From Anabaena sphaerica FACHB-251 (lineage in GTDB: Bacteria > Cyanobacteriota > Cyanobacteriia > Cyanobacteriales > Nostocaceae), in NCBI RefSeq assembly GCF_014696825.1, contig NZ_JACJQU010000005.1, forward strand, positions 62,001 to 126,000: a stretch of 64,000 nucleotides of DNA. The letters run 5' to 3'. Shown piece by piece: positions 53,089 to 61,574 of the stretch (positions are counted from its first letter, which is position 1; every line of letters starts with the position of its first letter). The notes beneath the pieces were generated by a model that saw only the letters and a list, made by a program, of their open reading frames with translations, had not been told where the DNA came from and searched no databases. A program made the position numbers and the translations under genes.

Positions 53089-53667
53089 TTACTGATAACT
53101 AGGTTCGTTTCCTGGTTTCCATTTAATATTGCAACCTACACTTGGCTGTTGTTCACTTGTAACTGGTTGATCAGCTAAAACAGCTTCTATAGCTGCGCGT
53201 AAATCTGCACCTGTTACAGGTTTGTTGTTACTGGGGCGGCTATCATCTAATTGTCCGCGATACACTAGGTTTCTTTCTTTATCAAACAGGAAAAAATCAG
53301 GTGTGCAAGCTGCTGTGTAAGCTTTTGCTGTTGCTTGGGTTTCGTCGTAGCATAAGGGAAATTGAAAACCAAGTTCTATTGCCATTTCTTTCAATGATTC
53401 TGGCGCGTCATTTGGGTAATTTTGAGCGTCATTAGCACTAATGCCAATAATACCTAAATCACTGTTAAAGTAATCTTTTCCTAATTGGGCTAATGTGTGT
53501 TGGATATGCTTCACAAATGGACAATGCCGACAAATAAACATCACTAGCAATGCTTTTTTATCTGCAAAAGTAGCAAGTGAAATCTTTTCTCCAGATACCA
53601 CTTCTGGTAGATGAAATTCTGGTGCTTTTGTACCTAGCGGTAACATTGTTGAAGCAGTTAAAACCAT
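53089..53667 (-). CDS. Thioredoxin-fold redoxin (AhpC/TSA-like)
   Basis: This 192-residue protein has the redoxin layout, KAPEFHLPEVVSGEKISLATF, then VMFICRHCPFVKH with the Cys-x-x-Cys pair, and later CTPDFFLFDKERNLVYRGQLDD. This group of thioredoxin-family proteins is common in cyanobacteria. It is probably a thiol oxidoreductase or peroxidase, and its target is unknown. There is no signal peptide, so it acts in the cytoplasm. It starts downstream of the hli gene on the same strand with about 147 bp and a terminator between them. Confidence 0.9.
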   Translation of the reverse strand: MVLTASTMLPLGTKAPEFHLPEVVSGEKISLATFADKKALLVMFICRHCPFVKHIQHTLAQLGKDYFNSDLGIIGISANDAQNYPNDAPESLKEMAIELGFQFPLCYDETQATAKAYTAACTPDFFLFDKERNLVYRGQLDDSRPSNNKPVTGADLRAAIEAVLADQPVTSEQQPSVGCNIKWKPGNEPSYQ

Positions 53668-53752
53668 AGATCTCCCGATAAATATAATGCTGCAATCGAC
53701 TTTGTTAAGCCGATTATTGTCAACATAGCATTAAATTTTTCCAAAATTTAAA

Positions 53753-53770
53753 GACGGGAAAATTCCCGTC
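53753..53770 (-). terminator. Terminator downstream of hli
   Basis: GACGGGAA (53753-53760) and TTCCCGTC (53763-53770) form a perfect stem with a 2-base loop. On the minus strand the sequence after it is T-rich. It separates hli from the redoxin gene. Confidence 0.75.
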
Positions 53771-53814
53771 TCTCTAGTTTGTAAACTATTATTTAACAAT
53801 ATTCTCACTGATTT

Positions 53815-54030
53815 TTACAGGCTTGCCAAAAGTCCGACCACACCGTGTCCTGTGAATACTTCTAATGCTATCAGGGAAATAAAACCAATCATTGCTAAAC
53901 GGCCGTTGAGCAGTTCTGCATAAGGTGTAAAGCCGGTGCGATCGCCTTGTTCGTCTACATATATCTTTGGCTCGACCGCGAAATTATTCATTTTGCCCTG
54001 ATCGTCAATCATGGAACCACTTGCACGCAT
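53815..54030 (-). CDS. High-light-inducible chlorophyll-binding protein (HLIP/SCP)
   Basis: This 71-residue protein has a single transmembrane helix with the light-harvesting motif ELLNGRLAMIGFISLIALE, in which Glu, Asn and Arg bind chlorophyll. HLIPs protect photosystems under excess light and help recycle chlorophyll in photosystem II assembly. The N-terminal half is hydrophilic. Expression is likely light-regulated, but no known operator was identified. Confidence 0.95.
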   Translation of the reverse strand: MRASGSMIDDQGKMNNFAVEPKIYVDEQGDRTGFTPYAELLNGRLAMIGFISLIALEVFTGHGVVGLLASL

Positions 54031-54206
54031 TGATTTATTCCCCTTGTTTTTCGTTATGTAAAGAACTGTAACAACAAAATTAATATTTGTAAAGAATAAA
54101 ATTACCTCTAAGGTGATAAAAAGATAAATTGTTTCAGAACAGGCATGAATATCGTATTTTGTGCTATAGTTAAAGGTTATTCTTTTATTTTAAAATTAAG
54201 CTAACG

Positions 54207-55700
54207 ATGACACATACAGGTCACGCAACTCAATTTCGGTATGCAGCACAGCACAAACCCAACCAGTTGATTTATGGAAATGGGCAAACAGCAGTAATTA
54301 CAGGTTGGACAGTGAAGCAAGCGATCGCTAAACACCTGCAACCATCAGAATATGCTGTCATTGGGCAGTTATATTCACCTACTAGAGGTATAAATCTACT
54401 AATTCGCAATTTGTTATTGAATCCTCATGTTCGCTATCTGCTTGTTATCAACGCTACTAAAGAAGATCAAAATGCTGGTGCGTCTCAATGCTTACTAGAC
54501 TTTTTCCGTAATGGTATTGAAGAAAATTTAAGCGATACTGGACGTAAATCTTGGGTAATTCGTTCTACCATTCCTGGATATATAGATATAGATATTGATA
54601 TCAATGCTTTAGAAAAACTGCGTCATGCGGTAGAAGTTGAAGAAGCTAAATCTATTTCTGAAGCAGTTGAAAAAATTAAATCTTATGCCCAAAAACCAGC
54701 AATTGCACCTTGGGGAATACCATTAGAATTTCCTATGTCTACAGTTGAACCCACAGTTTTACCTGGAACACGTTATGGACATCGAATAGAAGGTAAAACT
54801 ATCGCTGAAACTTGGGTAAAAATCATTCATCGTATTAAAACTACAGGTACAATTAGACCTACAGGTTATGATGGGAAATGGCAAGAATTAATAGATTTAA
54901 TGGCAGTTGTCACCGATGAACCTGCGGATTTTTATTTTCCTGAACCTAATTATTTACCAATAGATAAAAGCTTTTTAGAAGAATATATTTCGCAAATTTT
55001 AGATGATTCACCCCATCGGGAAGGTGTGAAATATACCTATGGTCAGCGTTTGCGTTCTTGGTTTGGACGAGATCAAATTGAACAAGTAATTCAGAAATTA
55101 ATTGGAGAAATTGATGCTGCTAGTGCAGTCATGACTTTATGGGATGTGAAAGACCATGAAAAAGGTGGTAGTCCTTGTTTAAATCATATTTGGTTGAGAG
55201 TTGTTGATAATGAATTATCACTAACTGCAACTCTGAGAAGTAATGATATGTTTGCCGCTTGGCCTGCTAATGCAATGGGGTTAAGGGCGCTGCAAAAACA
55301 TATTCGAGATGAAATTGCTCAACGTTCTGAATATGATTTGAAAATGGGACCATTGATAACCCTCAGTCAGTCGGCGCACATATATGATGATACTTGGAGT
55401 AATGCGGAACAACTGATTCAAGAACAGTATGCTGCTATTTGCTCTAAATTAGATTATGCTGACCCCGCAGGAAACTTTTTAATTGAAATTGCAGAAGGTC
55501 AAATTGTTGTCACACATACAACCCCGGGTAGTGGGGAAATAGTAGGTTGCTACTCTGGTAAAAATGCCTTGAAATTGATCAGAGAAATTTGTGCTGCTTC
55601 CCCTGCAATACGTCCAGATCATGCTGCATATTTAGGTATGGAATTGCAAAAAGCCGCAAATTGTATTAAAATTGACAAGCCTTATGTTCAAGATCAGTAA
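54207..55700 (+). CDS. MtrA-like / thymidylate-synthase fusion protein
   Basis: This 497-residue protein joins two folds. Residues about 1-160 (YAVIGQLYSPTRGINLLIRNLL, NPHVRYLLVINATKEDQNAGAS) resemble the cobamide-binding domain family of MtrA, the tetrahydromethanopterin S-methyltransferase subunit. Residues about 195-480 match thymidylate synthase ThyA. Cys324 lies in GSPCLNH, Arg344-Ser345 and Asp347 in ATLRSND, and Asn355 in PANAMGL, with the same spacing from the Cys (20, 23 and 31 residues) as E. coli Cys146, Arg166, Asp169 and Asn177. The dTMP-forming role is therefore likely. Cobamide binding by the N-terminal part is unproven. It heads a group of deoxynucleotide genes. Confidence 0.85.
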   Translation: MTHTGHATQFRYAAQHKPNQLIYGNGQTAVITGWTVKQAIAKHLQPSEYAVIGQLYSPTRGINLLIRNLLLNPHVRYLLVINATKEDQNAGASQCLLDFFRNGIEENLSDTGRKSWVIRSTIPGYIDIDIDINALEKLRHAVEVEEAKSISEAVEKIKSYAQKPAIAPWGIPLEFPMSTVEPTVLPGTRYGHRIEGKTIAETWVKIIHRIKTTGTIRPTGYDGKWQELIDLMAVVTDEPADFYFPEPNYLPIDKSFLEEYISQILDDSPHREGVKYTYGQRLRSWFGRDQIEQVIQKLIGEIDAASAVMTLWDVKDHEKGGSPCLNHIWLRVVDNELSLTATLRSNDMFAAWPANAMGLRALQKHIRDEIAQRSEYDLKMGPLITLSQSAHIYDDTWSNAEQLIQEQYAAICSKLDYADPAGNFLIEIAEGQIVVTHTTPGSGEIVGCYSGKNALKLIREICAASPAIRPDHAAYLGMELQKAANCIKIDKPYVQDQ

Positions 55701-55772
55701 CCGCTAACCAGCAACCATTCCCAAAATGGTTGTAGAAAATTCTAATGCTGTCTAAGGCTCAGGGAGTATTTC

Positions 55773-56612
55773 ATGTCAGTTTTGAGTGATCGGGATATTA
55801 TCAGGGAACTGGGAAGAGGAATTCTTTTTCATCCTCTTAAACCATCTCCCAAATCAAAATTTCTAAAAGGCAGCATACGTGCCAGTGATTTATGTTTCAC
55901 GGCTAGTGAGAATGCTTATTCAATGGGACTACAACAAACCTTATCTATTCAAACAGAATCAACCCCAGATAAGCCTAATGAAGAACAGAAGTTTTTCTAT
56001 ATACTACCAAGAGATACAGCTTTAGTATGGACTGATGAATCAGTGTGGCTTAGTAATCAATTTCGAGGTTCGCTTTATTCTGTAGTCGAACAAGCATCAG
56101 AGGGTTTAGGTCATATTGGTACAAGAGTAAATCCTTGTTGGGCAGCAGTTCTTTGTATACCGCTACATAATCTTTCAGATAAACCACTACGAATTGATGT
56201 GAGAAATGTTAACAAACCAATTGCCTATTTAGCTATTGAAAAATTAAGTTCGAGGTCGTCAATTACTCCTAACTCCGATAATGCCGGAAGATTGGATTTG
56301 CTTCAGGGAAAACCCAACTGTCAAGCAATATTGGAATATTATAGTAGTAAAAACGAAAATTCTTGGATGACGAATAGAGAGGAACTTAAAGAACGAATGC
56401 TCAAATCAGATGAGTATCAAGAACTTAAAAAAGGTGTAAAAGACACATTACTAAGTTTTCTAGGTTCAAGTGAAGATACCCGATGGACTAGAGGCGGTAT
56501 AATAGCAGCCACATTATTTGCAGGAATATCAGCGTTATTTACAGGACTTGCTTATTTTAATCCTCCTAATCCAAATCCAAATAATAATACAAATCCAAGC
56601 TCACCTAAATAG
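55773..56612 (+). CDS. Membrane-anchored dCTP-deaminase-fold protein, catalytically degenerate
   Basis: This 279-residue protein has a Dcd/dUTPase-like domain (1-165) followed by a linker and a C-terminal helix (about 241-262, GGIIAATLFAGISALFTGLAYF) and a Pro/Asn-rich tail. The start MSVLSDRDIIRELGRG and the run FYILPRDTALVWTDESVWL align with E. coli Dcd. The catalytic Glu138 (VLEF) is replaced in LCIPLHN by Pro, and the Ser-Ser-x-x-Arg segment is lost. It probably binds a nucleotide but does not deaminate it, so it looks like a membrane sensor. It is co-directional with the fusion gene before it (72-bp gap). Confidence 0.75.
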   Translation: MSVLSDRDIIRELGRGILFHPLKPSPKSKFLKGSIRASDLCFTASENAYSMGLQQTLSIQTESTPDKPNEEQKFFYILPRDTALVWTDESVWLSNQFRGSLYSVVEQASEGLGHIGTRVNPCWAAVLCIPLHNLSDKPLRIDVRNVNKPIAYLAIEKLSSRSSITPNSDNAGRLDLLQGKPNCQAILEYYSSKNENSWMTNREELKERMLKSDEYQELKKGVKDTLLSFLGSSEDTRWTRGGIIAATLFAGISALFTGLAYFNPPNPNPNNNTNPSSPK

Positions 56613-56739
56613 TGTGCCTTATTTTCCTTGCAAAATATATTTATTATTCAAAATTTATATTTTTGTGAGAAAATCAATTTTCGGTTATTCAAAACTGAGA
56701 AAAATATAAATTTTAATGCAACGTAACTAATAAATAAAA

Positions 56740-57165
56740 ATGTACAAAATATATGTGTCTGGTGCTTTAACTGACGTAGAAAATCCAATAGAAACTAAAG
56801 CACTTTATGAAAAAATAGGCTTGGTTTGTGAAGAAATTGGTCTTCAAGCTTATGTACCACATTTACACACTGATCCGGTAAAAAATCCTGATATTACCCC
56901 TCGTGAGGTTTTCGATAAAGATAAGCATCAGGTGAGTATATCAGACTTGGTTATTGCTTACCTTGGTTCGCTTTCTTTCGGTGTAGGAATGGAGTTAGCT
57001 TATGCAGAAAACAACAAAATTCCTATCATTCTTCTGTACGAAACAGGTAAGCGGATATCAAGATTTCCTCGCGGTATTCCCACTGTGATTGCTGAAATTC
57101 AGTTTAATGACGATGAAGATGCTTTAATTCAGTTAAAAAACGTTTTATTAAATTGGAAACAATAG
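56740..57165 (+). CDS. Nucleoside 2-deoxyribosyltransferase-like protein
   Basis: This 141-residue protein has the NDT fold pattern: KIYVSGALTD at the N-terminus, Asp69 in ISDLVIAYL, and FGVGMELAYAENNKIPIILLY with Glu85 in the position of the nucleophile of deoxyribosyltransferases. Relatives move 2-deoxyribose between bases or hydrolyse nucleotides. The active-site residues look intact, but the substrate cannot be read. It sits in the deoxynucleotide gene group 127 bp after the membrane Dcd-like gene. Confidence 0.8.
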   Translation: MYKIYVSGALTDVENPIETKALYEKIGLVCEEIGLQAYVPHLHTDPVKNPDITPREVFDKDKHQVSISDLVIAYLGSLSFGVGMELAYAENNKIPIILLYETGKRISRFPRGIPTVIAEIQFNDDEDALIQLKNVLLNWKQ

Positions 57166-57222
57166 CATCTAAGATTTTGATGGTCAGCAAAGTAGTATAG
57201 TAAGGTTTAAAATTAAAACACC

Positions 57223-57771
57223 ATGCAAGATTTTTGCTCATCTGAAGAATATAATCAAAGACCAACATGGGATGAATATTTCTTAATGTTGGCTAAATTA
57301 GCTGCGACTCGCTCAACTTGTCTAGCTTTTCCGGTAGGTGCTGTAATTGTCAAAAATAAGCAAGTTGTAGCCACAGGTTACAATGGTTCTCCATCTGGTT
57401 CAGCCCATTGTACAACTCAAGGATATTGCTATCCAGGTTTAAGTAGTTGTGATGCTAGTAAAATCCTGCCATCAAGGGCTGTACACGCGGAAGCAAATGC
57501 GATCGCTCAGGCCGCAAAGTATGGTATATCTACAGAAAGTGCTAGTATATATGTAACCTTAGAACCTTGTTTATCTTGTTTAAAGCTAATTATATCTGCT
57601 GGTATTAAAGAAGTATTTTATGAAACTTCCTTTAACAGTGGAGAAAAAGCCTTGGTGAGAGATTCCTTTATCAAAGAAGGTTTGGTAACAATAAATCAGG
57701 TTCAGCTTTCTGAAGCTATAGCAACCAAAGCCGCAGCATCACTACTGGGTTCAACCTCTATCAGCACCTGA
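57223..57771 (+). CDS. dCMP deaminase (ComEB-like)
   Basis: This 182-residue zinc deaminase has His88-Ala-Glu90 (HAEANAIA) and Pro-Cys116-x-x-Cys119 (PCLSC), the full zinc and proton-shuttle set of cytidine/deoxycytidylate deaminases. N-terminal features TWDEYFLMLAKLAATRSTC and VATGYNGSPSG are those of dCMP deaminases. It makes dUMP from dCMP, which is the substrate of the thymidylate-synthase-like domain encoded at 54207. This supports a shared pathway. It ends 17 bp before the tRNA-Arg gene, which is on the other strand. Confidence 0.92.
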   Translation: MQDFCSSEEYNQRPTWDEYFLMLAKLAATRSTCLAFPVGAVIVKNKQVVATGYNGSPSGSAHCTTQGYCYPGLSSCDASKILPSRAVHAEANAIAQAAKYGISTESASIYVTLEPCLSCLKLIISAGIKEVFYETSFNSGEKALVRDSFIKEGLVTINQVQLSEAIATKAAASLLGSTSIST

Positions 57772-57788
57772 GAGATATTGAATTAAAA

Positions 57789-57861
57789 CGAGCGCGGCTG
57801 GACTCGAACCAGCGACCGATTGCTTAGAAGGCAATTGCTCTATCCACTGAGCTACGCGCCC
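57789..57861 (-). tRNA. trnR-UCU: tRNA-Arg (anticodon UCU)
   Basis: A full cloverleaf is present. The acceptor stem is GGGCGCG / CGCGCTC (one G-T pair). The D arm is GCTCAGTGGATAGAGC. The anticodon stem is ATTGC / GCAAT with loop CTTCTAA, giving anticodon TCT, and the T arm is GCTGG-TTCGAGT-CCAGC. CCA is not encoded. It is 73 nt long and reads AGA codons. Its 3' end faces the deoxynucleotide gene group, a usual integration site for mobile DNA. Confidence 0.97.
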
Positions 57862-58216
57862 AAGACTAATCTCTGGCATCTCAAAAAGCCATCATACACC
57901 ATTATATATGTTTTTCCTAGTAAAAAGCAAGAACAAATGGGAAAATTCAGAATCTCAAGACTAATATCGAAGTCATGAGTCAGTCGATGTAAACTAAAAA
58001 ACGAAACCAAGGGGATATTTCCGATATATTGTGATCTCAAGGGGGAATTTACCCATGAACGCCAATGCTGTCTAAGGCGTATGCGGGTAAAGTATTTGGC
58101 AAATGTCTAATTCTCCTCCACCATAATATAAATAATTATACTTTTGGCAATCTTGCCCAAGTCCATGATATACCCCTTATCAAAACAGCCCCTGTGAGGA
58201 GTTAGTTGCTAGTGCC
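57862..58216. other. Intergenic region downstream of tRNA-Arg
   Basis: This 355-bp region holds the promoter of the tRNA (on the minus strand) and that of the gene at 58217, whose Shine-Dalgarno GAGGAG is at 58196-58201. No gene or repeat was recognised. Confidence 0.55.
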
Positions 58217-58876
58217 ATGTTTATTCTTAAACGCCAGGATGTTGAAATATCAACTATTCAGCACCCAACGCGGGATCAGCAGGTGCCGATCCTCCATTAT
58301 CAGGGGCAAACCTTTCGCCTGATAAGTGTTTTCAAAGCCAGTCAAGAGGTTGAAGCTAAAGCTCTGTGGAGATCGCTGACTGACAATCGCGGTAAAGCCT
58401 GTGTCTTGCTGGAAGAACCAGAACGCTATAGCGTCTGGGGCAAAATCCGCTTGGAACAGCTAGAAAATGATACAGGTAGCCATAGCAATGCTGAGATTTT
58501 GACGTTAGCTAGTATTTTGCTGCTGCAAGCCGTTTATTTGGATATTGAAGATTTATTAGGTAATCGACAAGCAGCTTTATTTGAAAAGGATATAACAGGG
58601 ATGTTACAGCAAAAACAATTTCCCCAAGCATCTTCCTTAGAGTCAGCCAAATCTTTGCTAACAGTTGAACCGTCACAAATGCCCAAATTGCCTCCTTGGC
58701 AGGAAACTCATGTGATTATTCTCCTGGAAGAACTGCACCGACTAGGAAAAACATATTTTGGTGATACGAACTTTGCACGTCAATCAGAGGATAGGCTACA
58801 AAATATGCCAGAAGAAGAACTATTAATATTTATCACTTGGTTAAATCAATCTCCACTCCGTAAACTTTGGCAGTAG
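58217..58876 (+). CDS. Conserved cyanobacterial protein of unknown function
   Basis: This 219-residue soluble protein (MFILKRQDVEISTIQHP start, VPILHYQGQTFRLISVFK, then NAEILTLASILLLQAVYLDIEDLLG) has no membrane segment and no catalytic motif. The middle is acidic and helical. It seems a real gene from its composition and ribosome-binding site. Function is unknown. It is followed by a membrane protein gene on the same strand after 147 bp. Confidence 0.8.
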   Translation: MFILKRQDVEISTIQHPTRDQQVPILHYQGQTFRLISVFKASQEVEAKALWRSLTDNRGKACVLLEEPERYSVWGKIRLEQLENDTGSHSNAEILTLASILLLQAVYLDIEDLLGNRQAALFEKDITGMLQQKQFPQASSLESAKSLLTVEPSQMPKLPPWQETHVIILLEELHRLGKTYFGDTNFARQSEDRLQNMPEEELLIFITWLNQSPLRKLWQ

Positions 58877-59023
58877 CATGGATATTATTTGATCACAAAC
58901 CGAAACCGTTCATTGGCACTAATTTTACGTGTTCCTCTGAGCAATTCAGAGTGGCTCAACTACTGGGAACACAATCAATTACGTCAAGAATAGTGCTACA
59001 GTGCATTTACTTAGTGAAAACCT

Positions 59024-59902
59024 ATGAGTAAATCATACGACGATTCTTACAAACCAAAGACCATTTTCACTACTCAAAAGATCATTTTGATTAGTCTTGG
59101 CTGGGCGCTGTTAGCCCTGTTATACTTTTTATTGTTCAGCGCCAAAATCCCTGGTCCCAATGGCCAAGAAATCCGTGAAGCTTGGTATTTGCTGGGAACC
59201 AATATCTTTGAAGCTTCAGCTTACTTGGGTGCAAGTGTTCTCTGCTGGCGAAATTGGCAGAGTACGCAAATTATCAGTAGCCGAAAGGTTTGGTTGTTTA
59301 TCGGCTTAGGTATGCTGGCTTATTTTATAGGTGGGATAATTTTCGGCTATATAGAAATAGGTTTAGGGCAAGAACCGGATGTGTCTATAGCAGATGTGTT
59401 TTTTGTAATGACTTATCTCTTCCTGGGTACAGGTATGGCTCTAGCTTTGTTCTCCCGACGCATCAACTTAGAAAAATGGCAGTGGCTAATTGTGTTTGCA
59501 ATTGGAGCTTTAGGAAGTTTTGTTGCTTGGTTTATTTCTCAGCAAAATCAAGGACCTTCAGCAGAACTAGCTCCTCTTTGGCAACAAATAAAAATGGTCT
59601 TAGATTGGTTTTACGTAGTTAGTGATGTACTGCTGTTAATTATAGCTACAATCATGTTGTTAGCTTTCTGGGGAGGAAAGGTTTCTCTCTCCTGGAGAAT
59701 GATTGCAGCCGCAGCATTTTCGCTCTACATTGCAGATATGTGGTTTAAATATGCCACTAACTATCTTCTAGATTATCAAAGTGGAGACATACTAGAAGTA
59801 TTCTGGGTGTTTAGTGGAGTGTTATTTGGTATGGGCGCTGCTCTAGAATACGAAGCATCATTGAGCCTCAAGCGGCGTACCAGTGGACGCAAACGAACTT
59901 AA
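59024..59902 (+). CDS. Eight-helix membrane protein resembling sensor domains
   Basis: This 292-residue integral membrane protein has about eight transmembrane helices and a short basic C-terminal tail (SLKRRTSGRKRT). The stretch SIADVFFVMTYLFLGTGMALAL is like the membrane domain found before GGDEF and kinase modules, but no output domain is attached. It may be a stand-alone sensory or transport subunit. The following gene begins 9 bp later on the same strand. Confidence 0.8.
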   Translation: MSKSYDDSYKPKTIFTTQKIILISLGWALLALLYFLLFSAKIPGPNGQEIREAWYLLGTNIFEASAYLGASVLCWRNWQSTQIISSRKVWLFIGLGMLAYFIGGIIFGYIEIGLGQEPDVSIADVFFVMTYLFLGTGMALALFSRRINLEKWQWLIVFAIGALGSFVAWFISQQNQGPSAELAPLWQQIKMVLDWFYVVSDVLLLIIATIMLLAFWGGKVSLSWRMIAAAAFSLYIADMWFKYATNYLLDYQSGDILEVFWVFSGVLFGMGAALEYEASLSLKRRTSGRKRT

Positions 59903-59911
59903 CAAATTTTG

Positions 59912-60910
59912 GTGTCTACCGTGAGAAAATTAACAGATTCAGACAAACAAGAAATTCTCAAGCTATATAGAGAGACTGCCGAAACCACCTCGACTTTGGC
60001 AGAACGCTATGGAGTGAGCAACTCAACAATTAGCCGACTGCTCAAAAGTACCTTACCGGAAGAAGATTACGAATATCTTGTTTCCTTAAAACGCGCTGCT
60101 AGAACCCCTGAAGGCAGAGCGCAGGTAAGCTACGAACAGTTACCGCTGTTGAGTCAACGACCAATAGAAACACCGCTTGCAACCAGCGATAGACCAAGCT
60201 TAGAGTTGCCAAAGGTTGAACCGCAGAAACCAGCCATCAAAGAGGTGAAAGAGGTTTTTAAGTCTGAGCAGGTTCCACCCCCAATCCCAGCGATTAGAAG
60301 GGTGAAAACGCGCTCTTCTGCCACGGAAAAACCACTGTTGCCAGTAGCTAAGGAAATAGAAATTGTCAGACACAAGCCCACAGAACTACTACCCAGCATC
60401 CCCAGAACAATCCTAGAGGATGAAACCCCAGTGGTAAACGTCATTGCGGATATGTTCGACGATGATTTACTGGACGAGTCTGATGATTTGGAAGATTTAG
60501 ACGACGATTTGTATGAAGATGAGGAGGATTTTGAAGACGACGATTTTGAGGAACCTACACCCCTAGTCACAAGACTTAGATCAGGTGAAGCCGCAGTTCA
60601 AGTTTTACCCTTGTCGGTGGCACATTTGCCCAAAACTTGTTACTTGGTCATTGACCGCTCTGCGGAGTTAATTACCAGACCACTCAAGGATTTTGGCGAC
60701 TTAGGACCTATTCCCACCATCGAAACCCAACAGAAAACTCTGCCGGTGTTTGATAATCACCGAGTTGCTAAACGCTTCTCTACTAAGCGCGATCGCGTGA
60801 TTAAAGTCCCTGACAGTAGAATGCTGCACAAGGCTAGTACCCACCTGCAAGCCAAAGGCATCACCCGATTGTTGATTGATGGTCAGGTTTACTCACTGTC
60901 TATGGTTTAG
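59912..60910 (+). CDS. HTH protein with acidic central region
   Basis: The frame has 332 residues if started at the GTG at 59912. A TTG at 59909 or GTG at 59921 are alternatives. Residues 8-65 form a transposase-type helix-turn-helix (DKQEILKLYRETAETTSTLAERYGVSNSTISRLL). A Pro-rich linker leads to a very acidic stretch at about 183-215 and a C-terminal domain of about 115 residues (VRT-like AKGITRLLIDGQVYSLSMV). No transposase catalytic residues are present. It may be a DNA-binding regulator of a cyanobacterial family. cutA follows 2 bp later, so they are co-transcribed. Confidence 0.8.
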   Translation: MSTVRKLTDSDKQEILKLYRETAETTSTLAERYGVSNSTISRLLKSTLPEEDYEYLVSLKRAARTPEGRAQVSYEQLPLLSQRPIETPLATSDRPSLELPKVEPQKPAIKEVKEVFKSEQVPPPIPAIRRVKTRSSATEKPLLPVAKEIEIVRHKPTELLPSIPRTILEDETPVVNVIADMFDDDLLDESDDLEDLDDDLYEDEEDFEDDDFEEPTPLVTRLRSGEAAVQVLPLSVAHLPKTCYLVIDRSAELITRPLKDFGDLGPIPTIETQQKTLPVFDNHRVAKRFSTKRDRVIKVPDSRMLHKASTHLQAKGITRLLIDGQVYSLSMV

Positions 60911-60912
60911 CA

Positions 60913-61251
60913 ATGTTGCAGCAACCAGCTGGTTATGGTGTAGTATTGGTGACAGTTGCTACTGAGGAGGAAGCCAAAACAATTGCCCAAGCTGTTGTGG
61001 AGGCTAAACTCGCGGCTGCTGTCGGTCTGTCACCCGTCTACTCTATTTACAGATGGCAAGGAGAAATTCACAAAAAGCATGAATGGCAGTTGGTGATGAA
61101 AAGTAATTTGGCGCTATTCCCTACGTTAGAAGCCAAAATTAGAGAACTCCATTCATACCAACTGCCAGAAATTATTGCTTTACCTATTGTTAACGCCAGT
61201 CCTGCCTACCAACAATGGATTGATGAGCAGCTACAAATAGAATGCTCTTAA
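60913..61251 (+). CDS. cutA: Divalent-cation tolerance protein CutA
   Basis: This 112-residue protein has the CutA pattern YGVVLVTVATEEEAKTIAQAVVEAKLAAAV, YSIYRWQGEIHKKHEWQLVMKS and LPEIIALPIVNASPAYQQWI. The usual Cys of the AACVN segment is replaced (AAAVGL). CutA forms very stable trimers of poorly defined role in metal tolerance and signalling. It starts 2 bp after the HTH protein gene. Confidence 0.95.
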   Translation: MLQQPAGYGVVLVTVATEEEAKTIAQAVVEAKLAAAVGLSPVYSIYRWQGEIHKKHEWQLVMKSNLALFPTLEAKIRELHSYQLPEIIALPIVNASPAYQQWIDEQLQIECS

Positions 61252-61574
61252 ATGTTACCAGACGGAGGATTTAAAATTTAAGGAAAACCAAGATTTGGGA
61301 AAGTTTGTTATTTTGCGTTATCGCTTAATCCGACCAGCAATTTTCTTTTACCTGTGAGAAAAATAGCTGAGATTTAACTAAATGTTAAGAATTGATTACC
61401 TAAACCTTAATACACAGTAACAAAACGAAAATATACTATATATAAAATATAAAACCCATGAATTCGCTGAAGAGACAGATAGTGGAAGGTGACAGGTGAT
61501 AAGTAATATAGTGTTTCTTATATTGGTAATGAATATTACTGATATTTTTTTATAAAAAACAGGGAAATTGGTAA
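61252..61574. other. Intergenic region before the VirB2-like gene
   Basis: This 323-bp AT-rich gap has AAAACAGGGAAATTGG just before the start at 61575, and ATATATAAAATATAAA near 61438, which may form promoter elements. No gene was seen. Confidence 0.5.

Noticed and set aside
57852-58040. 62-codon minus-strand frame over the tRNA-Arg gene
   Set aside because: It overlaps the tRNA and has no recognisable features.
60154-60570. Antisense poly-Ser frame inside the HTH protein gene
   Set aside because: It is the reverse-strand reading of the acidic Asp/Glu codons and not a real gene.
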